Shown here: positions 10,961-19,175 of the stretch, piece after piece | Layout of the letters: each line of letters begins with the position of its first letter | Numbering within the stretch: the first letter of the stretch is position 1 | Source of the DNA: Moritella sp. 24 | Lineage (GTDB): Bacteria; Pseudomonadota; Gammaproteobacteria; Enterobacterales; Moritellaceae | Length of the DNA: 64,000 bases | Direction of reading: 5' to 3' | Assembly (NCBI RefSeq): GCF_018219155.1 | Contig: NZ_CP056123.1 | Location: 4,411,505 to 4,475,504, forward strand | Program-made: the position numbers and the translations under genes | Notes under the pieces: generated by a model | Databases searched by the model: none | What the model saw: the letters and a program-made list of their open reading frames with translations, nothing else | What the model was told of the DNA's origin: nothing

Positions 10961-11559
10961 CAGTAGTTTCCTTTAAATGCCGTTAACTGAATTGAATCAT
11001 CATCGGGCATAAATACGGTAACTTGGATTCTTTTTGCAATATCGATATCTCCGGTACCAAGAGTTGGATCAAATTTATCCGCCGCAAATGATACGCAAAT
11101 TTGCAGACCATAACCTGGGTATTTATCAGTGAAATAACCTAGTGCTGCACTCGGATCATAACCCGTTTGATCATGGCAATAGACATTATAATCATCAACA
11201 TCATTAAAGCTGTCGGGGGCAGAGCTCACTTCCCCTCTCTCTTTTTCTATACCTAAGTCTGAACTACAAGGAAATGGCACCGACGTTAACACCGTTTCAC
11301 CACAACGAATAAAGCCACCAGAACTTGTACTCGCGTCATCGTAATAACGGATTAGCACTTGGTCCATAATTCGCTTACCTAATGCTGTCGCTTTTATTTG
11401 GTACATTTGTGTGGTCGTTTTACTCGCTTGCGGTAAAAAAACACCACTAACGATCGTCAGAGCGACAGCAAGAACAACAATACCAACAACAATCTCAATC
11501 AAGGTAAAACCACGCTGGTTTCGTGTTTTAGAGTCGCTTGGCGTTGAATTAGTTTTCAT
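10960..11559 (-). CDS. mshD: MSHA minor pilin MshD
   Basis: Type IV minor prepilin. From the ATG at 11559 it is 199 residues, with the cleavage and methylation motif QRGFTLIEIVVGIVV near residue 17 followed by the N-terminal helix. An ATG at 11601 would add 14 residues and push the overlap with mshC to 53 bases. The chosen start overlaps mshC by 11 bases and gives a normal leader. The body contains several Cys, probably in disulfides. It sits between mshC and mshO as in other MSHA loci. Confidence 0.92.
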   Translation of the reverse strand: MKTNSTPSDSKTRNQRGFTLIEIVVGIVVLAVALTIVSGVFLPQASKTTTQMYQIKATALGKRIMDQVLIRYYDDASTSSGGFIRCGETVLTSVPFPCSSDLGIEKERGEVSSAPDSFNDVDDYNVYCHDQTGYDPSAALGYFTDKYPGYGLQICVSFAADKFDPTLGTGDIDIAKRIQVTVFMPDDDSIQLTAFKGNY

Positions 11560-12058
11560 GGATGAAACCTTGTGCTTCGATATTGAGTTGGAGCGTGTCA
11601 CTGCCTTTAATATAAATAGTACAACCTAGATTATTTACGTCACAGCCACTCTCAACCCCAAAGGAGTTAAACTCAATGACGGTTGTGCCTATTGTGTTAG
11701 AAATAGAAAAATTAACGCTAGTAGTTGCGGCCTCAGTAATACTCATTCCTAAGTGTGGGGCTGCAAATGTATTAGGTAAGGTTGAACCGCAATTGGTTGG
11801 GATCCCAAAACGACTAGGAGTAATAACAACGCGATTACAAGCATAAGGATTATCAACACGAGTGCTACGACAAGCTTCGCCACAGCTCATGGCTTGCTGC
11901 TGTACCGTTTTAGTTAATTGCAGGAGTTGATCACGATACGTTTCTGTTTCAAAACCATCCTGACCTATAAATTTAGGGATCGCTGTCGCAGCTAAGATAC
12001 CTGTTAGCAAAATAATAACGACTAATTCAATGAGGGTAAAACCCAACTTTTTATACAT
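11549..12058 (-). CDS. mshC: MSHA minor pilin MshC
   Basis: Type IV minor prepilin of 169 residues with a short leader and the motif [16 protein letters not shown] from residue 5. The globular domain carries several Cys (SCGEACRS, NPYACN, GCDVNNLGC), more than the major pilins beside it. It is the first gene of the mshCDOPQ group. The 241-base gap after the last pilin terminator suggests that the group has its own promoter, though none was assigned with confidence. Confidence 0.92.
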   Translation of the reverse strand: MYKKLGFTLIELVVIILLTGILAATAIPKFIGQDGFETETYRDQLLQLTKTVQQQAMSCGEACRSTRVDNPYACNRVVITPSRFGIPTNCGSTLPNTFAAPHLGMSITEAATTSVNFSISNTIGTTVIEFNSFGVESGCDVNNLGCTIYIKGSDTLQLNIEAQGFIHEN

Positions 12059-12247
12059 CTGCTTAGCACCGAGTAAGATTCATGATAGTGGATGCTAGGT
12101 ATTAGATCCCTTCCCATACTGAGTTTGATAATATTATAAAATTAATACACTTGCATTAATATCAGTACATTAATCGAGGTAAAGTACACATAAAATAAAC
12201 TTGGGGGGATAAGCACTAAGAGTTTATAAATAGATATCGAAAACAAT

Positions 12248-12275
12248 AAAAAGACCTACCGAAGTAAGCCTTTTT
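12248..12275 (-). terminator. Rho-independent terminator after the fourth pilin gene
   Basis: On the minus strand an 8-bp stem with a UUCG tetraloop is followed by five U. Two of its pairs are G-U wobbles, which become A-C mismatches on the other strand, so it works only for minus-strand transcripts. It separates the pilin array from mshC. Confidence 0.8.
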
Positions 12276-12299
12276 ATTTAATGAGTAAGCAACTGATAA

Positions 12300-12785
12300 T
12301 TAGCTACAATCAGGACTTGTTAATTTTGTATCTGTACCAAACCACATTTGATAGCCAGCACTCGAAGTCGCTTCTTGATAAACTAACGTACAAGCACCAG
12401 TCTCCTCGCCATCTGTGAGGTAAAACACAACTGCCTTTGCAGTCAGAGATTGATGAGTAAATGTTGAATTAGAGAAACCACTTACTTCAACGGCTTTACG
12501 GATACCTGCATCGCTTGCTTTAGGATAACCAAAATTAGTTTCAATTCGACCAGAGGTAAGTTTACTCACAACTTGATCTTCTAATTTTTCATTACCGTCA
12601 ATTGCCGATTTTGCATAAACAATATTCGCAGCACTATTCAACGCACCAGAAAGTCCTTTCAACGCAGACTCTTTCGCGTCATCTTGTAGATTAATAAATT
12701 TAGGCACTGCTGTCGCAGCAAGAATACCCAATACAATAATAACGATGACTAATTCAATCAGGGTAAAACCATTATTTTTTTTCAT
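12300..12785 (-). CDS. MSHA major-type pilin, array copy 4 (MshA/MshB-like)
   Basis: Type IVa prepilin, 161 residues. A six-residue leader (MKKNNG) precedes [11 protein letters not shown], so processing is expected after Gly6. The first 38 residues are almost the same as in the three neighbouring pilins; only Asn replaces Gln at position 4. The rest diverges strongly. A conserved C-terminal pattern, GACTLVYQEA then a final Cys near residue 160, forms the D-region disulfide seen in all four copies. It is the last pilin to be transcribed and lies nearest to mshC. Which of the four is the true MshA and which the MshB equivalent cannot be settled from sequence. Confidence 0.9.
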   Translation of the reverse strand: MKKNNGFTLIELVIVIIVLGILAATAVPKFINLQDDAKESALKGLSGALNSAANIVYAKSAIDGNEKLEDQVVSKLTSGRIETNFGYPKASDAGIRKAVEVSGFSNSTFTHQSLTAKAVVFYLTDGEETGACTLVYQEATSSAGYQMWFGTDTKLTSPDCS

Positions 12786-12814
12786 TAACGCACCAGTATT
12801 TATTGTATTATATA

Positions 12815-12840
12815 AAAAGGCTTACCGAAATAAGCCTTTT
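12815..12840 (-). terminator. Rho-independent terminator after pilin copy 3
   Basis: A 10-bp perfect stem (AAAAGGCTTA with its complement) and a six-base loop, flanked by A and T runs on both sides, lies between the pilin genes at 12855 and 12785. It closes the transcript of the upstream pilin. Confidence 0.82.
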
Positions 12841-12854
12841 AGAAGTAAATAAGA

Positions 12855-13340
12855 TTATTTAATCTTACATGCAGTACCGCTAATAACACCAAGTTCACTC
12901 GTTGGTGGCGTTGTTATAACAGCTTCAGTATAGAGTAAGCAAGCGTCACCTACTGCATCATCTGAGCTTGATACGATAACAATAGTACCACCAGTAGTAC
13001 CTCGAGTGCGTTGAACTGGAGAGACTACTGCGCTAGTAGTAAATCCTGATAGTTCAAGAGCCTCAACAATACCAGTTGTTGTTGCTGTTGGATAACCATA
13101 AACGGTATCAATACCTTCTACAATAGTATCAAGATCATTAGCTTCAACACCATCAATTGTAGCTTTACTATAAACAATAGCAGATGCACTTTGTACGGCA
13201 GCATCAAGACCAGCTATTGCAGACTCTTTTGCATCATCTTGTAAGTTAATAAATTTAGGCACCGCTGTTGCGGCTAAGATACCTAAAACAATAATTACGA
13301 TCACTAATTCGATCAGTGTAAAACCATTTTGTTTTTTCAT
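12855..13340 (-). CDS. MSHA major-type pilin, array copy 3 (MshA/MshB-like)
   Basis: Type IVa prepilin, 161 residues, leader MKKQNG followed by [11 protein letters not shown]. The N-terminal helix is shared with the other copies. The exposed middle (about residues 60-130) is unique, Thr/Val-rich and includes [11 protein letters not shown]. The C-terminal disulfide pair is DACLLYTEA and GTACKIK. A good SD (AAAGGA) lies nine bases before the ATG. Unlike its neighbours it has a long upstream gap (146 bases to the previous terminator), with a predicted promoter and a 10-bp palindrome, so it may be controlled separately. Confidence 0.9.
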   Translation of the reverse strand: MKKQNGFTLIELVIVIIVLGILAATAVPKFINLQDDAKESAIAGLDAAVQSASAIVYSKATIDGVEANDLDTIVEGIDTVYGYPTATTTGIVEALELSGFTTSAVVSPVQRTRGTTGGTIVIVSSSDDAVGDACLLYTEAVITTPPTSELGVISGTACKIK

Positions 13341-13370
13341 ATAGTAATCCTTTATATTTCCATATTAAAA

Positions 13371-13399
13371 ATAAGACTTTCATATGGTTTAAGCGTCAA
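13371..13399 (-). promoter_or_regulatory. Predicted promoter of pilin copy 3
   Basis: The minus strand reads TTGACG (five of six -35 bases), a 17-base spacer, then TCTTAT (four of six -10 bases), ending 30 bases before the pilin ATG. This is the best sigma-70-like pair seen in the pilin array. It overlaps one arm of the 10-bp inverted repeat at 13385-13420. Confidence 0.5.
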
Positions 13400-13420
13400 C
13401 TCATAAAGCAGCTTAAACCA
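13385..13420. repeat. 10-bp inverted repeat over the pilin copy 3 promoter
   Basis: TGGTTTAAGC at 13385-13394 and its exact complement GCTTAAACCA at 13411-13420 are separated by 16 bases. One arm runs from the -35 edge into the spacer of the predicted promoter and the other lies just upstream. There is no U tract, so a terminator is unlikely. A dimeric repressor or activator site is the simplest reading. No such palindrome was seen before the other three pilins. Confidence 0.6.
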
Positions 13421-13486
13421 ATGATAAATAATAACTTTGAAGTTATAAGTCTCACATAACTGATGGAGGAACACCACTTTACATAT

Positions 13487-13517
13487 AAAAAAAGCTTACC
13501 GAGGCAAGCTTTTTTAT
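13487..13517 (-). terminator. Rho-independent terminator after pilin copy 2
   Basis: Long A and T runs flank an AGCTT/AAGCT stem with the CC-TCGG core shared by the other pilin terminators. On the minus strand it ends in seven U. It lies about 30 bases after the pilin stop at 13544. Confidence 0.78.
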
Positions 13518-13543
13518 ACAACGAATATATTAAACGCTCATCA

Positions 13544-14035
13544 TTACCAAGCTTGAACAACACAAGCATTAGTCTTAACTTTACCTTTTTCTAGCTTATA
13601 TGTATTCGAAGCCGTTGCTTCTGTATAAAGTAGACAAAGATCTTCATCAGCATATTCAGTTGCTGATACAAATGAGATATTTGAGCCGATAGAAGGAGTT
13701 GCATCTACAAATTTAGCGACAAAACCAGAAAGTTCAACAGCTTTATCAATACCGCCTACAGCAGCAGTAGGAAAACCATAAGTAATTTTAATATCGTCAA
13801 CTACAGGTTTTTTGATTACAGATGTCTCGTCAACTTTTTCACTACCATCAATTGCAGACTTAGAGTAAACAATGTTAGCAGCGCTATGTACAGCAGCTTC
13901 AACACCATTCATTGCAGAAATTTTTGCATCATCTTGTAGATTAATGAACTTAGGCACAGCTGTCGCAGCTAGGATACCAAGTACGATAATTACGATCACT
14001 AATTCAATGAGTGTAAAACCATTTTGTTTTTTCAT
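13544..14035 (-). CDS. MSHA major-type pilin, array copy 2 (MshA/MshB-like)
   Basis: Type IVa prepilin, 163 residues. Leader MKKQNG, then [11 protein letters not shown], with the first 37 residues the same as its neighbours up to DDAK. The middle carries a Lys- and Asp-rich stretch (ETSVIKKPVVDDIKITYG). The C-terminal disulfide pair is EDLCLLYTEA and NACVVQAW; a C-terminal Trp is unique to this copy. Only 29 bases separate its ATG from the preceding terminator stem, so any promoter must lie in or before that terminator. Confidence 0.9.
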   Translation of the reverse strand: MKKQNGFTLIELVIVIIVLGILAATAVPKFINLQDDAKISAMNGVEAAVHSAANIVYSKSAIDGSEKVDETSVIKKPVVDDIKITYGFPTAAVGGIDKAVELSGFVAKFVDATPSIGSNISFVSATEYADEDLCLLYTEATASNTYKLEKGKVKTNACVVQAW

Positions 14036-14064
14036 TATTCAATCCTGCTATTTATTAAATATAA

Positions 14065-14092
14065 AAAAGGGCTTATCGAAATAAGCCCTTTT
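14065..14092 (-). terminator. Rho-independent terminator after pilin copy 1
   Basis: A 12-bp perfect stem including the flanking A/T pairs (core GGGCTTAT with ATAAGCCC) and a four-base loop, with a U run on the minus strand. Close in sequence to the terminators after copies 2 to 4, as expected if gene and terminator were duplicated as one unit. Confidence 0.85.
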
Positions 14093-14107
14093 AAGATCAA
14101 CTAGGAA

Positions 14108-14575
14108 TTAGCCACAAGTAGGAGCTGCAGCACTCGAACTAGAATCGCCATAGAACAACTGATAGTCATTACCAGCACCAGTCGCTTCTATATATGTCAA
14201 TTGACAAAAGTCATTAGTATTTGAACCAGCATTATCTAAAGTAAATGTTGCAGTTGTACCTGCTGAAGAAGCAGTAAAGCCACTTAACTCAACCGCAGCA
14301 ATAATACCTTCAGCCGTAGGGTAACCAGCTTTTGTAGCAACTGTACCTTTAGCTGGTTCAGCAGGACCGCTAGTTTTTTCAATACCATCAATCGCTGATT
14401 TAGAATAAGAAATATTAGCAGCACTATGAATTGCAGCTTCAGCACCTTTAAGAGCAGATTCTTTAGCATCATCTTGTAGATTGATGAACTTAGGCACAGC
14501 TGTCGCAGCTAAGATACCAAGTACAATAATTACGATCACTAATTCGATTAGTGTAAAACCATTTTGTTTTTTCAT
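14108..14575 (-). CDS. MSHA major-type pilin, array copy 1 (MshA/MshB-like)
   Basis: Type IVa prepilin, 155 residues and the first of the array to be transcribed. Leader MKKQNG precedes [11 protein letters not shown]; the mature form would begin with Phe7. The middle is Ala/Gly/Thr-rich (SGPAEPAKGTV, SSAGTTATFTL). The C-terminal disulfide pair is FCQLTYIEA and APTCG. A GGAG SD lies 10 bases upstream of the ATG, in a 250-base gap after mshG where mshF would be expected. Its upstream position and the longest leader region make it the best candidate for the main pilin MshA, but this is inference. Confidence 0.9.
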   Translation of the reverse strand: MKKQNGFTLIELVIVIIVLGILAATAVPKFINLQDDAKESALKGAEAAIHSAANISYSKSAIDGIEKTSGPAEPAKGTVATKAGYPTAEGIIAAVELSGFTASSAGTTATFTLDNAGSNTNDFCQLTYIEATGAGNDYQLFYGDSSSSAAAPTCG

Positions 14576-14825
14576 TTTTAAAACTCCAAATCACTTTGTT
14601 TATAAATTACATAGACATACAAAGATAAAGACATCCACATAATTTACATTAATGTACGTACCTGTATCTTTTTCGATACTATGCCAAAAAAATAATATTT
14701 TCACTAGTTTTTTTTTATTAATGTGGCTAAATCACAATATATCTACTAAGCATAATAGTATTTAATATAAGTAAAAAAACCATAAAAACAACACAGCGAA
14801 AATATAACTAAATAGGTATCAAGAA

Positions 14826-16040
14826 CTACCCTTGAACAACACCCATCATATCCCACATCGGTACAAAGATACCGAGTGCTAGAATTAGTACCATCACAGC
14901 AACGATGCCGATTAATATAGGTTCAATCTTAGCCGTTAGCGATTGCAGTTCATAATCAACTTCACGTTCATAGAACTGTGCCGCTTCTAATAACAAATCA
15001 TCCACTTGACCCGTTTCATCACCCACAGAGATCATCTGTAAAATAAGTGGTGTAAACATACCGCTTTCACTGGCTGTGATAGTGAGACTCTTACCTTCTT
15101 CAATACCCGAGCGCATCGCAAGTATTCGTACTTCCATCCACGCATTATCAACCGTCGATGCCACTAACGATAAACAGTTATTCAGCGGGACACCGCCTTT
15201 TAGCATCAGCGAGAAGCTACGTGCAAAACGCGATAGTAAGGTTTTTTCAATAACAGGGCCGACAATGGGGATTCGGATATAAAATAGTCCCCACTTCAAC
15301 TTCCCTTTATCTGTTTTAATGTAATATTTAAAACCAAAAATACTGACTATCACGCCAACGATGATCAAATGCCAATAGTTAACAAAGAAAGCTGATGAAG
15401 CTAATAATGCTCGTGTCGCCCAAGGCAGTTCTACACCAAACTTATTAAACATATTTGCGAATGTCGGTATCACAAAAATATTTAAGATCACTAGCGCAGC
15501 TGAAATAGAGATTAATACAAAAATAGGATAACGAATCGCACTACTAATACGGCGTCTTGTATCCATTTCTAATTCAAGGTAATTTGAGATTTGTAAAAAT
15601 GATTCATCTAAACGACCGGTATTTTCACCGACACGCACAATGGACACAAAAATAGACGCAAACATTTCCGGATGTGCGTTCATCGCTGCAGACAAGGTCG
15701 TACCATTATTTAATCGGCTAACCACATCATTGAGCACATTTTTCAATTTAACGTGAGAACTCGATTCTGATAAACCTTTAATCGCGCGAATCATTGGAAT
15801 ACCAGCACGTGTTAACGAATACATTTGACGCGCAAAGATAACTAACTCTGCAAGCGGGACTTTACGCGTAAACAGTTGGCTAAAATCAATATCACGATTG
15901 CCTTTAGACTCACTAATCGACGTAGGGGTGATCCCTTTACGCATTAATGATTCGACAAGTACATCTTGGTTTTGCGCCTCTTGTTGTCCAGAAACAGCAT
16001 TACCTTGGATATCACGGCCTTTATACGTAAAACTTGGCAT
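14826..16040 (-). CDS. mshG: MSHA platform protein MshG (PilC/GspF family)
   Basis: Polytopic inner-membrane platform protein on which the MshE ATPase acts to add pilin subunits. The 404 residues contain two GspF domains (about 70-195 and 275-395) and three to four hydrophobic helices (for example near 170-195, 222-242 and 375-395). Motifs such as FARQMYSLTRAGIPM and FARSFSLMLKGGVPL are typical. It lies 22 bases after mshE and precedes the pilins. Confidence 0.95.
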   Translation of the reverse strand: MPSFTYKGRDIQGNAVSGQQEAQNQDVLVESLMRKGITPTSISESKGNRDIDFSQLFTRKVPLAELVIFARQMYSLTRAGIPMIRAIKGLSESSSHVKLKNVLNDVVSRLNNGTTLSAAMNAHPEMFASIFVSIVRVGENTGRLDESFLQISNYLELEMDTRRRISSAIRYPIFVLISISAALVILNIFVIPTFANMFNKFGVELPWATRALLASSAFFVNYWHLIIVGVIVSIFGFKYYIKTDKGKLKWGLFYIRIPIVGPVIEKTLLSRFARSFSLMLKGGVPLNNCLSLVASTVDNAWMEVRILAMRSGIEEGKSLTITASESGMFTPLILQMISVGDETGQVDDLLLEAAQFYEREVDYELQSLTAKIEPILIGIVAVMVLILALGIFVPMWDMMGVVQG

Positions 16041-16062
16041 TTTCTAACCCTAATAATTCCAT

Positions 16063-17973
16063 TTATAAACCGCTTTTATCCAGCGCTCTAACCACTTCAG
16101 CTAAACGTAAAATCTTTTTAATATCACCGCTATCAACTTGATCGAGCTCTCGAATGCCCGATGCGATATTTGCACCTATGGTATCCGAAGGTAATACTTC
16201 AGTCTCGATCATATCTTCTGAATTGTATTCCACTTTTGTTTCTGGGTTATCCATATTCTGCTCATCAAGCGTGAGTTCATCGGCCAGTTTAAATACCTCT
16301 TCAATAGAGGTTAAACCTTGCTTAGCAAAGTCCAATGCCGATAATACTAATGGGCGATAATATTTTGTTTTACGTGCTTCAACAGCAAACTCATCAGGCG
16401 CTTCACGTCGTAACGCATCACACATCGCATCGTTAAGTTCTAATAATTCGAATACACCAATACGACCACGGTAGCCGGTATAGTTACAACTTTGGCAGCC
16501 AACACTACGATGAAAGCTAGCTGTGCCAAGTGGTTCTTTTGCAATTCGCTCGACGCAATACTGCTCACTGCGAACCAGTTCGTGTGTACTTTTACATTGA
16601 TTACATAGCTTACGCACTAAACGCTGAGCAACAACGGCACGCAATGCAGCACCAATTAAGTAACCAGGTGCGCCCATATCCATTAAACGTAATGCACATG
16701 TGATCGCATCATTCGTATGCAGTGTCGATAACACCATATGACCCGTTAATGCGCCACGTAAACCAATCTCTGCCGTTTCTTTATCACGCATTTCACCCAC
16801 TAATAAAATATCAGGATCTTGACGTAAACAAGTACGTAAAATATGGGCAAAGTCTAAGCCGATTTTCGGGTTAACTTGAACTTGGCTTATTCGTGGTAAA
16901 CGGTATTCCACCGGATCTTCAACGGTGATGATTTTTTTACCCGGTTCATTTAGCTCACTTAATGCAGCATATAATGTGGTTGTTTTACCACTACCGGTTG
17001 GCCCTGTCACCAGCACCATACCGTGAGGTCGACGAATCAGCCCACGTAAACGTTTAATTAAATCGGAGGGCATCCCTGTACTTTCTAACTGGAAAATACC
17101 GGCATCCTGATTCAGTAAACGCATAACAACAGATTCACCATACTGCACTGGCATCGTTGACATACGCACATCAATAGATTGATTTCGTACACTTAAGTTA
17201 AAACGACCATCTTGCGGTAAACGTTTTTCTGAAATATCTAAACCAGCCATTAGCTTTAGACGTAATACCAGCGCGGGTACGATCGCGACTTCATTCAGGA
17301 TGTTTTCCTGTAAAATACCATCCACACGTAAACGAATACGCAGTGCTTTTTCATCTGGCTCGATATGAATATCAGATGCGCCAACTTGTACCGCATCTTC
17401 AAATACGGAATTAAGGAACTTAACAACCGTAGCTTCATTCGATGCATCATCAACATCACGGAAAATATCAAATTCTTGCGTTGGTTTATGCTCATGTTCA
17501 AGCTGACCAGCAAATGTTTCAATATCTTTGGTACGACGATACAAGCGGTCGTAAGCGGGTAATAATTGGCTTTCTCGTACGATTGCAAAGTCTAAATGAT
17601 ACAGCGACAATAAATTTGATATCGCTTCAACCGCATTTAAATCTGCAGGATCACTTAATGCCACGGTTAAATTATTATCTTCGGATTTAACCACTAAAGC
17701 GCGGTGACGTCGTGCATGCACTTCCGGTAATTTAAGGACTGTTTTCTGTGCAATATTTAATGCTGAAATATCTAAAAATGGAATATTTAGCTGACGAGAT
17801 AAAAAGTTAAGCAATTGCTCTTCGGTAATAAACCCAAGGTGGATCAGTGTTGAACCTAGCTTTCGCCCACTGCTACGTTGTTCTTTAAGGGCTAAACCAA
17901 GCTGAGCGTCGGTGATAATATCTTCACCAACAAGCAAATCACCCAATCGTTGTTTTAATTTCAACTGTGCCAT
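16063..17973 (-). CDS. mshE: MSHA extension ATPase MshE (PilB/GspE family) with extended C-terminus
   Basis: Hexameric ATPase powering MSHA pilus extension; the family's N-terminal MshEN domain binds c-di-GMP. Two MshEN-type motifs are visible near residues 8-31 (RLGDLLVGEDIIT) and 38-61 (KLGSTLIHLGFIT). In the first, the usual Gly at the tenth position is Asp. Walker A GPTGSGKTTT lies near residue 322, the Walker B-type DILLVGEMRD near 390, and a four-Cys zinc motif at about 457-495. The product has 636 residues; related ATPases stop near the SIEEVFKLADE segment, so about 65 extra residues follow, first acidic then helical. It abuts mshN with one shared base. Confidence 0.95.
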   Translation of the reverse strand: MAQLKLKQRLGDLLVGEDIITDAQLGLALKEQRSSGRKLGSTLIHLGFITEEQLLNFLSRQLNIPFLDISALNIAQKTVLKLPEVHARRHRALVVKSEDNNLTVALSDPADLNAVEAISNLLSLYHLDFAIVRESQLLPAYDRLYRRTKDIETFAGQLEHEHKPTQEFDIFRDVDDASNEATVVKFLNSVFEDAVQVGASDIHIEPDEKALRIRLRVDGILQENILNEVAIVPALVLRLKLMAGLDISEKRLPQDGRFNLSVRNQSIDVRMSTMPVQYGESVVMRLLNQDAGIFQLESTGMPSDLIKRLRGLIRRPHGMVLVTGPTGSGKTTTLYAALSELNEPGKKIITVEDPVEYRLPRISQVQVNPKIGLDFAHILRTCLRQDPDILLVGEMRDKETAEIGLRGALTGHMVLSTLHTNDAITCALRLMDMGAPGYLIGAALRAVVAQRLVRKLCNQCKSTHELVRSEQYCVERIAKEPLGTASFHRSVGCQSCNYTGYRGRIGVFELLELNDAMCDALRREAPDEFAVEARKTKYYRPLVLSALDFAKQGLTSIEEVFKLADELTLDEQNMDNPETKVEYNSEDMIETEVLPSDTIGANIASGIRELDQVDSGDIKKILRLAEVVRALDKSGL

Positions 17974-19175
17974 TACTGTTTCTCCAACTGAGCAATACGT
18001 GTATTAATATAATTACGTGAAGACGCAGACAACTGCCCCATTTCTTGAGCAGTATGGTAAGCCGACAATGCCAGTTTTACTTGCTTCGCTTTATCTGCGG
18101 TAATGCCCAGTCCTAACCACCATTTAGCGCGATTAGGTTCATACTCCGTCAGTTTTTTATAAGTAATCAGTGCCGTATCTAAATCATTCAGATTCTGTGC
18201 AAGTCCAGCTAGGATAGCGTAATAATCAAGATTATCTTCAATCTCAGGCTGATGCGGCTTTAAATAATAATAAGCTTGCGGTTTATTTTTCTTTTGCAGA
18301 TAAATACGGGCAAGCATCAAACGGAAATTTGAATAACTTGGCGAGAGACTTAAGCCCTCTTGTAATACGTTAACCGCAGATTGGGTTCTTTGCTCACCAT
18401 ATAATAATGCTGCCAGTTTTTCACGTGAGAGATTATGCTTTCGATCTAATTTAAGTACTTTATGGAACAGTTTTTTTGCACGTTCTTTATCACCAGCGAG
18501 TAATGCTGATTCCGCTTGTTTTGCATATAATTTAGCTTGCTCGACAGGCGTACGCGTCACCGCTTTAATTGACACTGTATTTTCTTCGGCTGTGAGCACA
18601 TTCGTTGTATCCATCGAGCGCGTAGGTTCGATAACTTGAGGCTTTGACTCGATAGGGTCTGGCACAACCGTGTTATTCACTCGCGTAACTGGTGCCGCGA
18701 GTACAGGCTTGCTCTCAACAACCTGAGCTGTCACCACTCTAGCGGGTTCAACTTTCGCAACAGGCTTAATAGCAGGGGTAGCCACAGCAGCAGCTACGTG
18801 TGTAGATTGCTTTTCAGCAGACGCCACTAACACCGGTTTATCTATTAAATCGTTTGTTATACTGACGTCATCTACTTTATTCGTATTATCAGTAACAACA
18901 GGTAGCGCGGCAGTATTAATCATTGGTTCCGCTAATACCGTTTGTTTTTCTGCTACCGTTTTTTTCTGTAAAGCCGCTTGCGTCTGTGCAGCAGTTTGCT
19001 TTTGTACAAACAGATAAGCGCCAAGTAAACCAACGACGACAATTGCAATGACTAAACATATCATGGCTGTATTATTACGCGGTGTTGCAACGACGACAGC
19101 ACCTTGTTTCGATTGTACCTGTTGCTGCTGAGCGCCTTTATCTAGGCCTTGTAACATTTGATTAATAACACTCAC
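17973..19175 (-). CDS. mshN: MSHA biogenesis protein MshN (TPR)
   Basis: Inner-membrane protein with a periplasmic TPR domain, thought to support secretin or pilus assembly. The chosen GTG at 19175 gives 400 residues, begins VSVINQMLQGL, and overlaps the mshM stop by four bases (GTGA). An ATG eight codons earlier has no family counterpart. One membrane helix lies near residues 36-57. A Pro/Val/Thr-rich linker follows (about 60-200), then TPR-like repeats (about 215-395; for example LLAGDKERAKKLFHKVL). Confidence 0.88.
   Translation of the reverse strand: MSVINQMLQGLDKGAQQQQVQSKQGAVVVATPRNNTAMICLVIAIVVVGLLGAYLFVQKQTAAQTQAALQKKTVAEKQTVLAEPMINTAALPVVTDNTNKVDDVSITNDLIDKPVLVASAEKQSTHVAAAVATPAIKPVAKVEPARVVTAQVVESKPVLAAPVTRVNNTVVPDPIESKPQVIEPTRSMDTTNVLTAEENTVSIKAVTRTPVEQAKLYAKQAESALLAGDKERAKKLFHKVLKLDRKHNLSREKLAALLYGEQRTQSAVNVLQEGLSLSPSYSNFRLMLARIYLQKKNKPQAYYYLKPHQPEIEDNLDYYAILAGLAQNLNDLDTALITYKKLTEYEPNRAKWWLGLGITADKAKQVKLALSAYHTAQEMGQLSASSRNYINTRIAQLEKQ

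Larger units (their letters stand above)
12248..14575 (-). repeat. Tandem array of four pilin-terminator cassettes
   Basis: Four pilin genes in the same orientation share near-identical first 110 bases and a related terminator, while the rest of each gene differs. Unit lengths are about 470-700 bases. The pattern fits tandem duplication followed by divergence or diversifying selection of the exposed domain, with the packing helix held constant. Confidence 0.85.

Noticed and set aside
14660-14700. Sigma-54-like TGGCAT upstream of the first pilin
   Set aside because: The required TTGC/GC element at -12 is missing at the right spacing.
14712-14740. CRP-like site upstream of the first pilin (TGTGG and TCACA on the plus strand)
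   Set aside because: The half-sites are five bases apart instead of six and one is imperfect, so it does not fit the CRP consensus.
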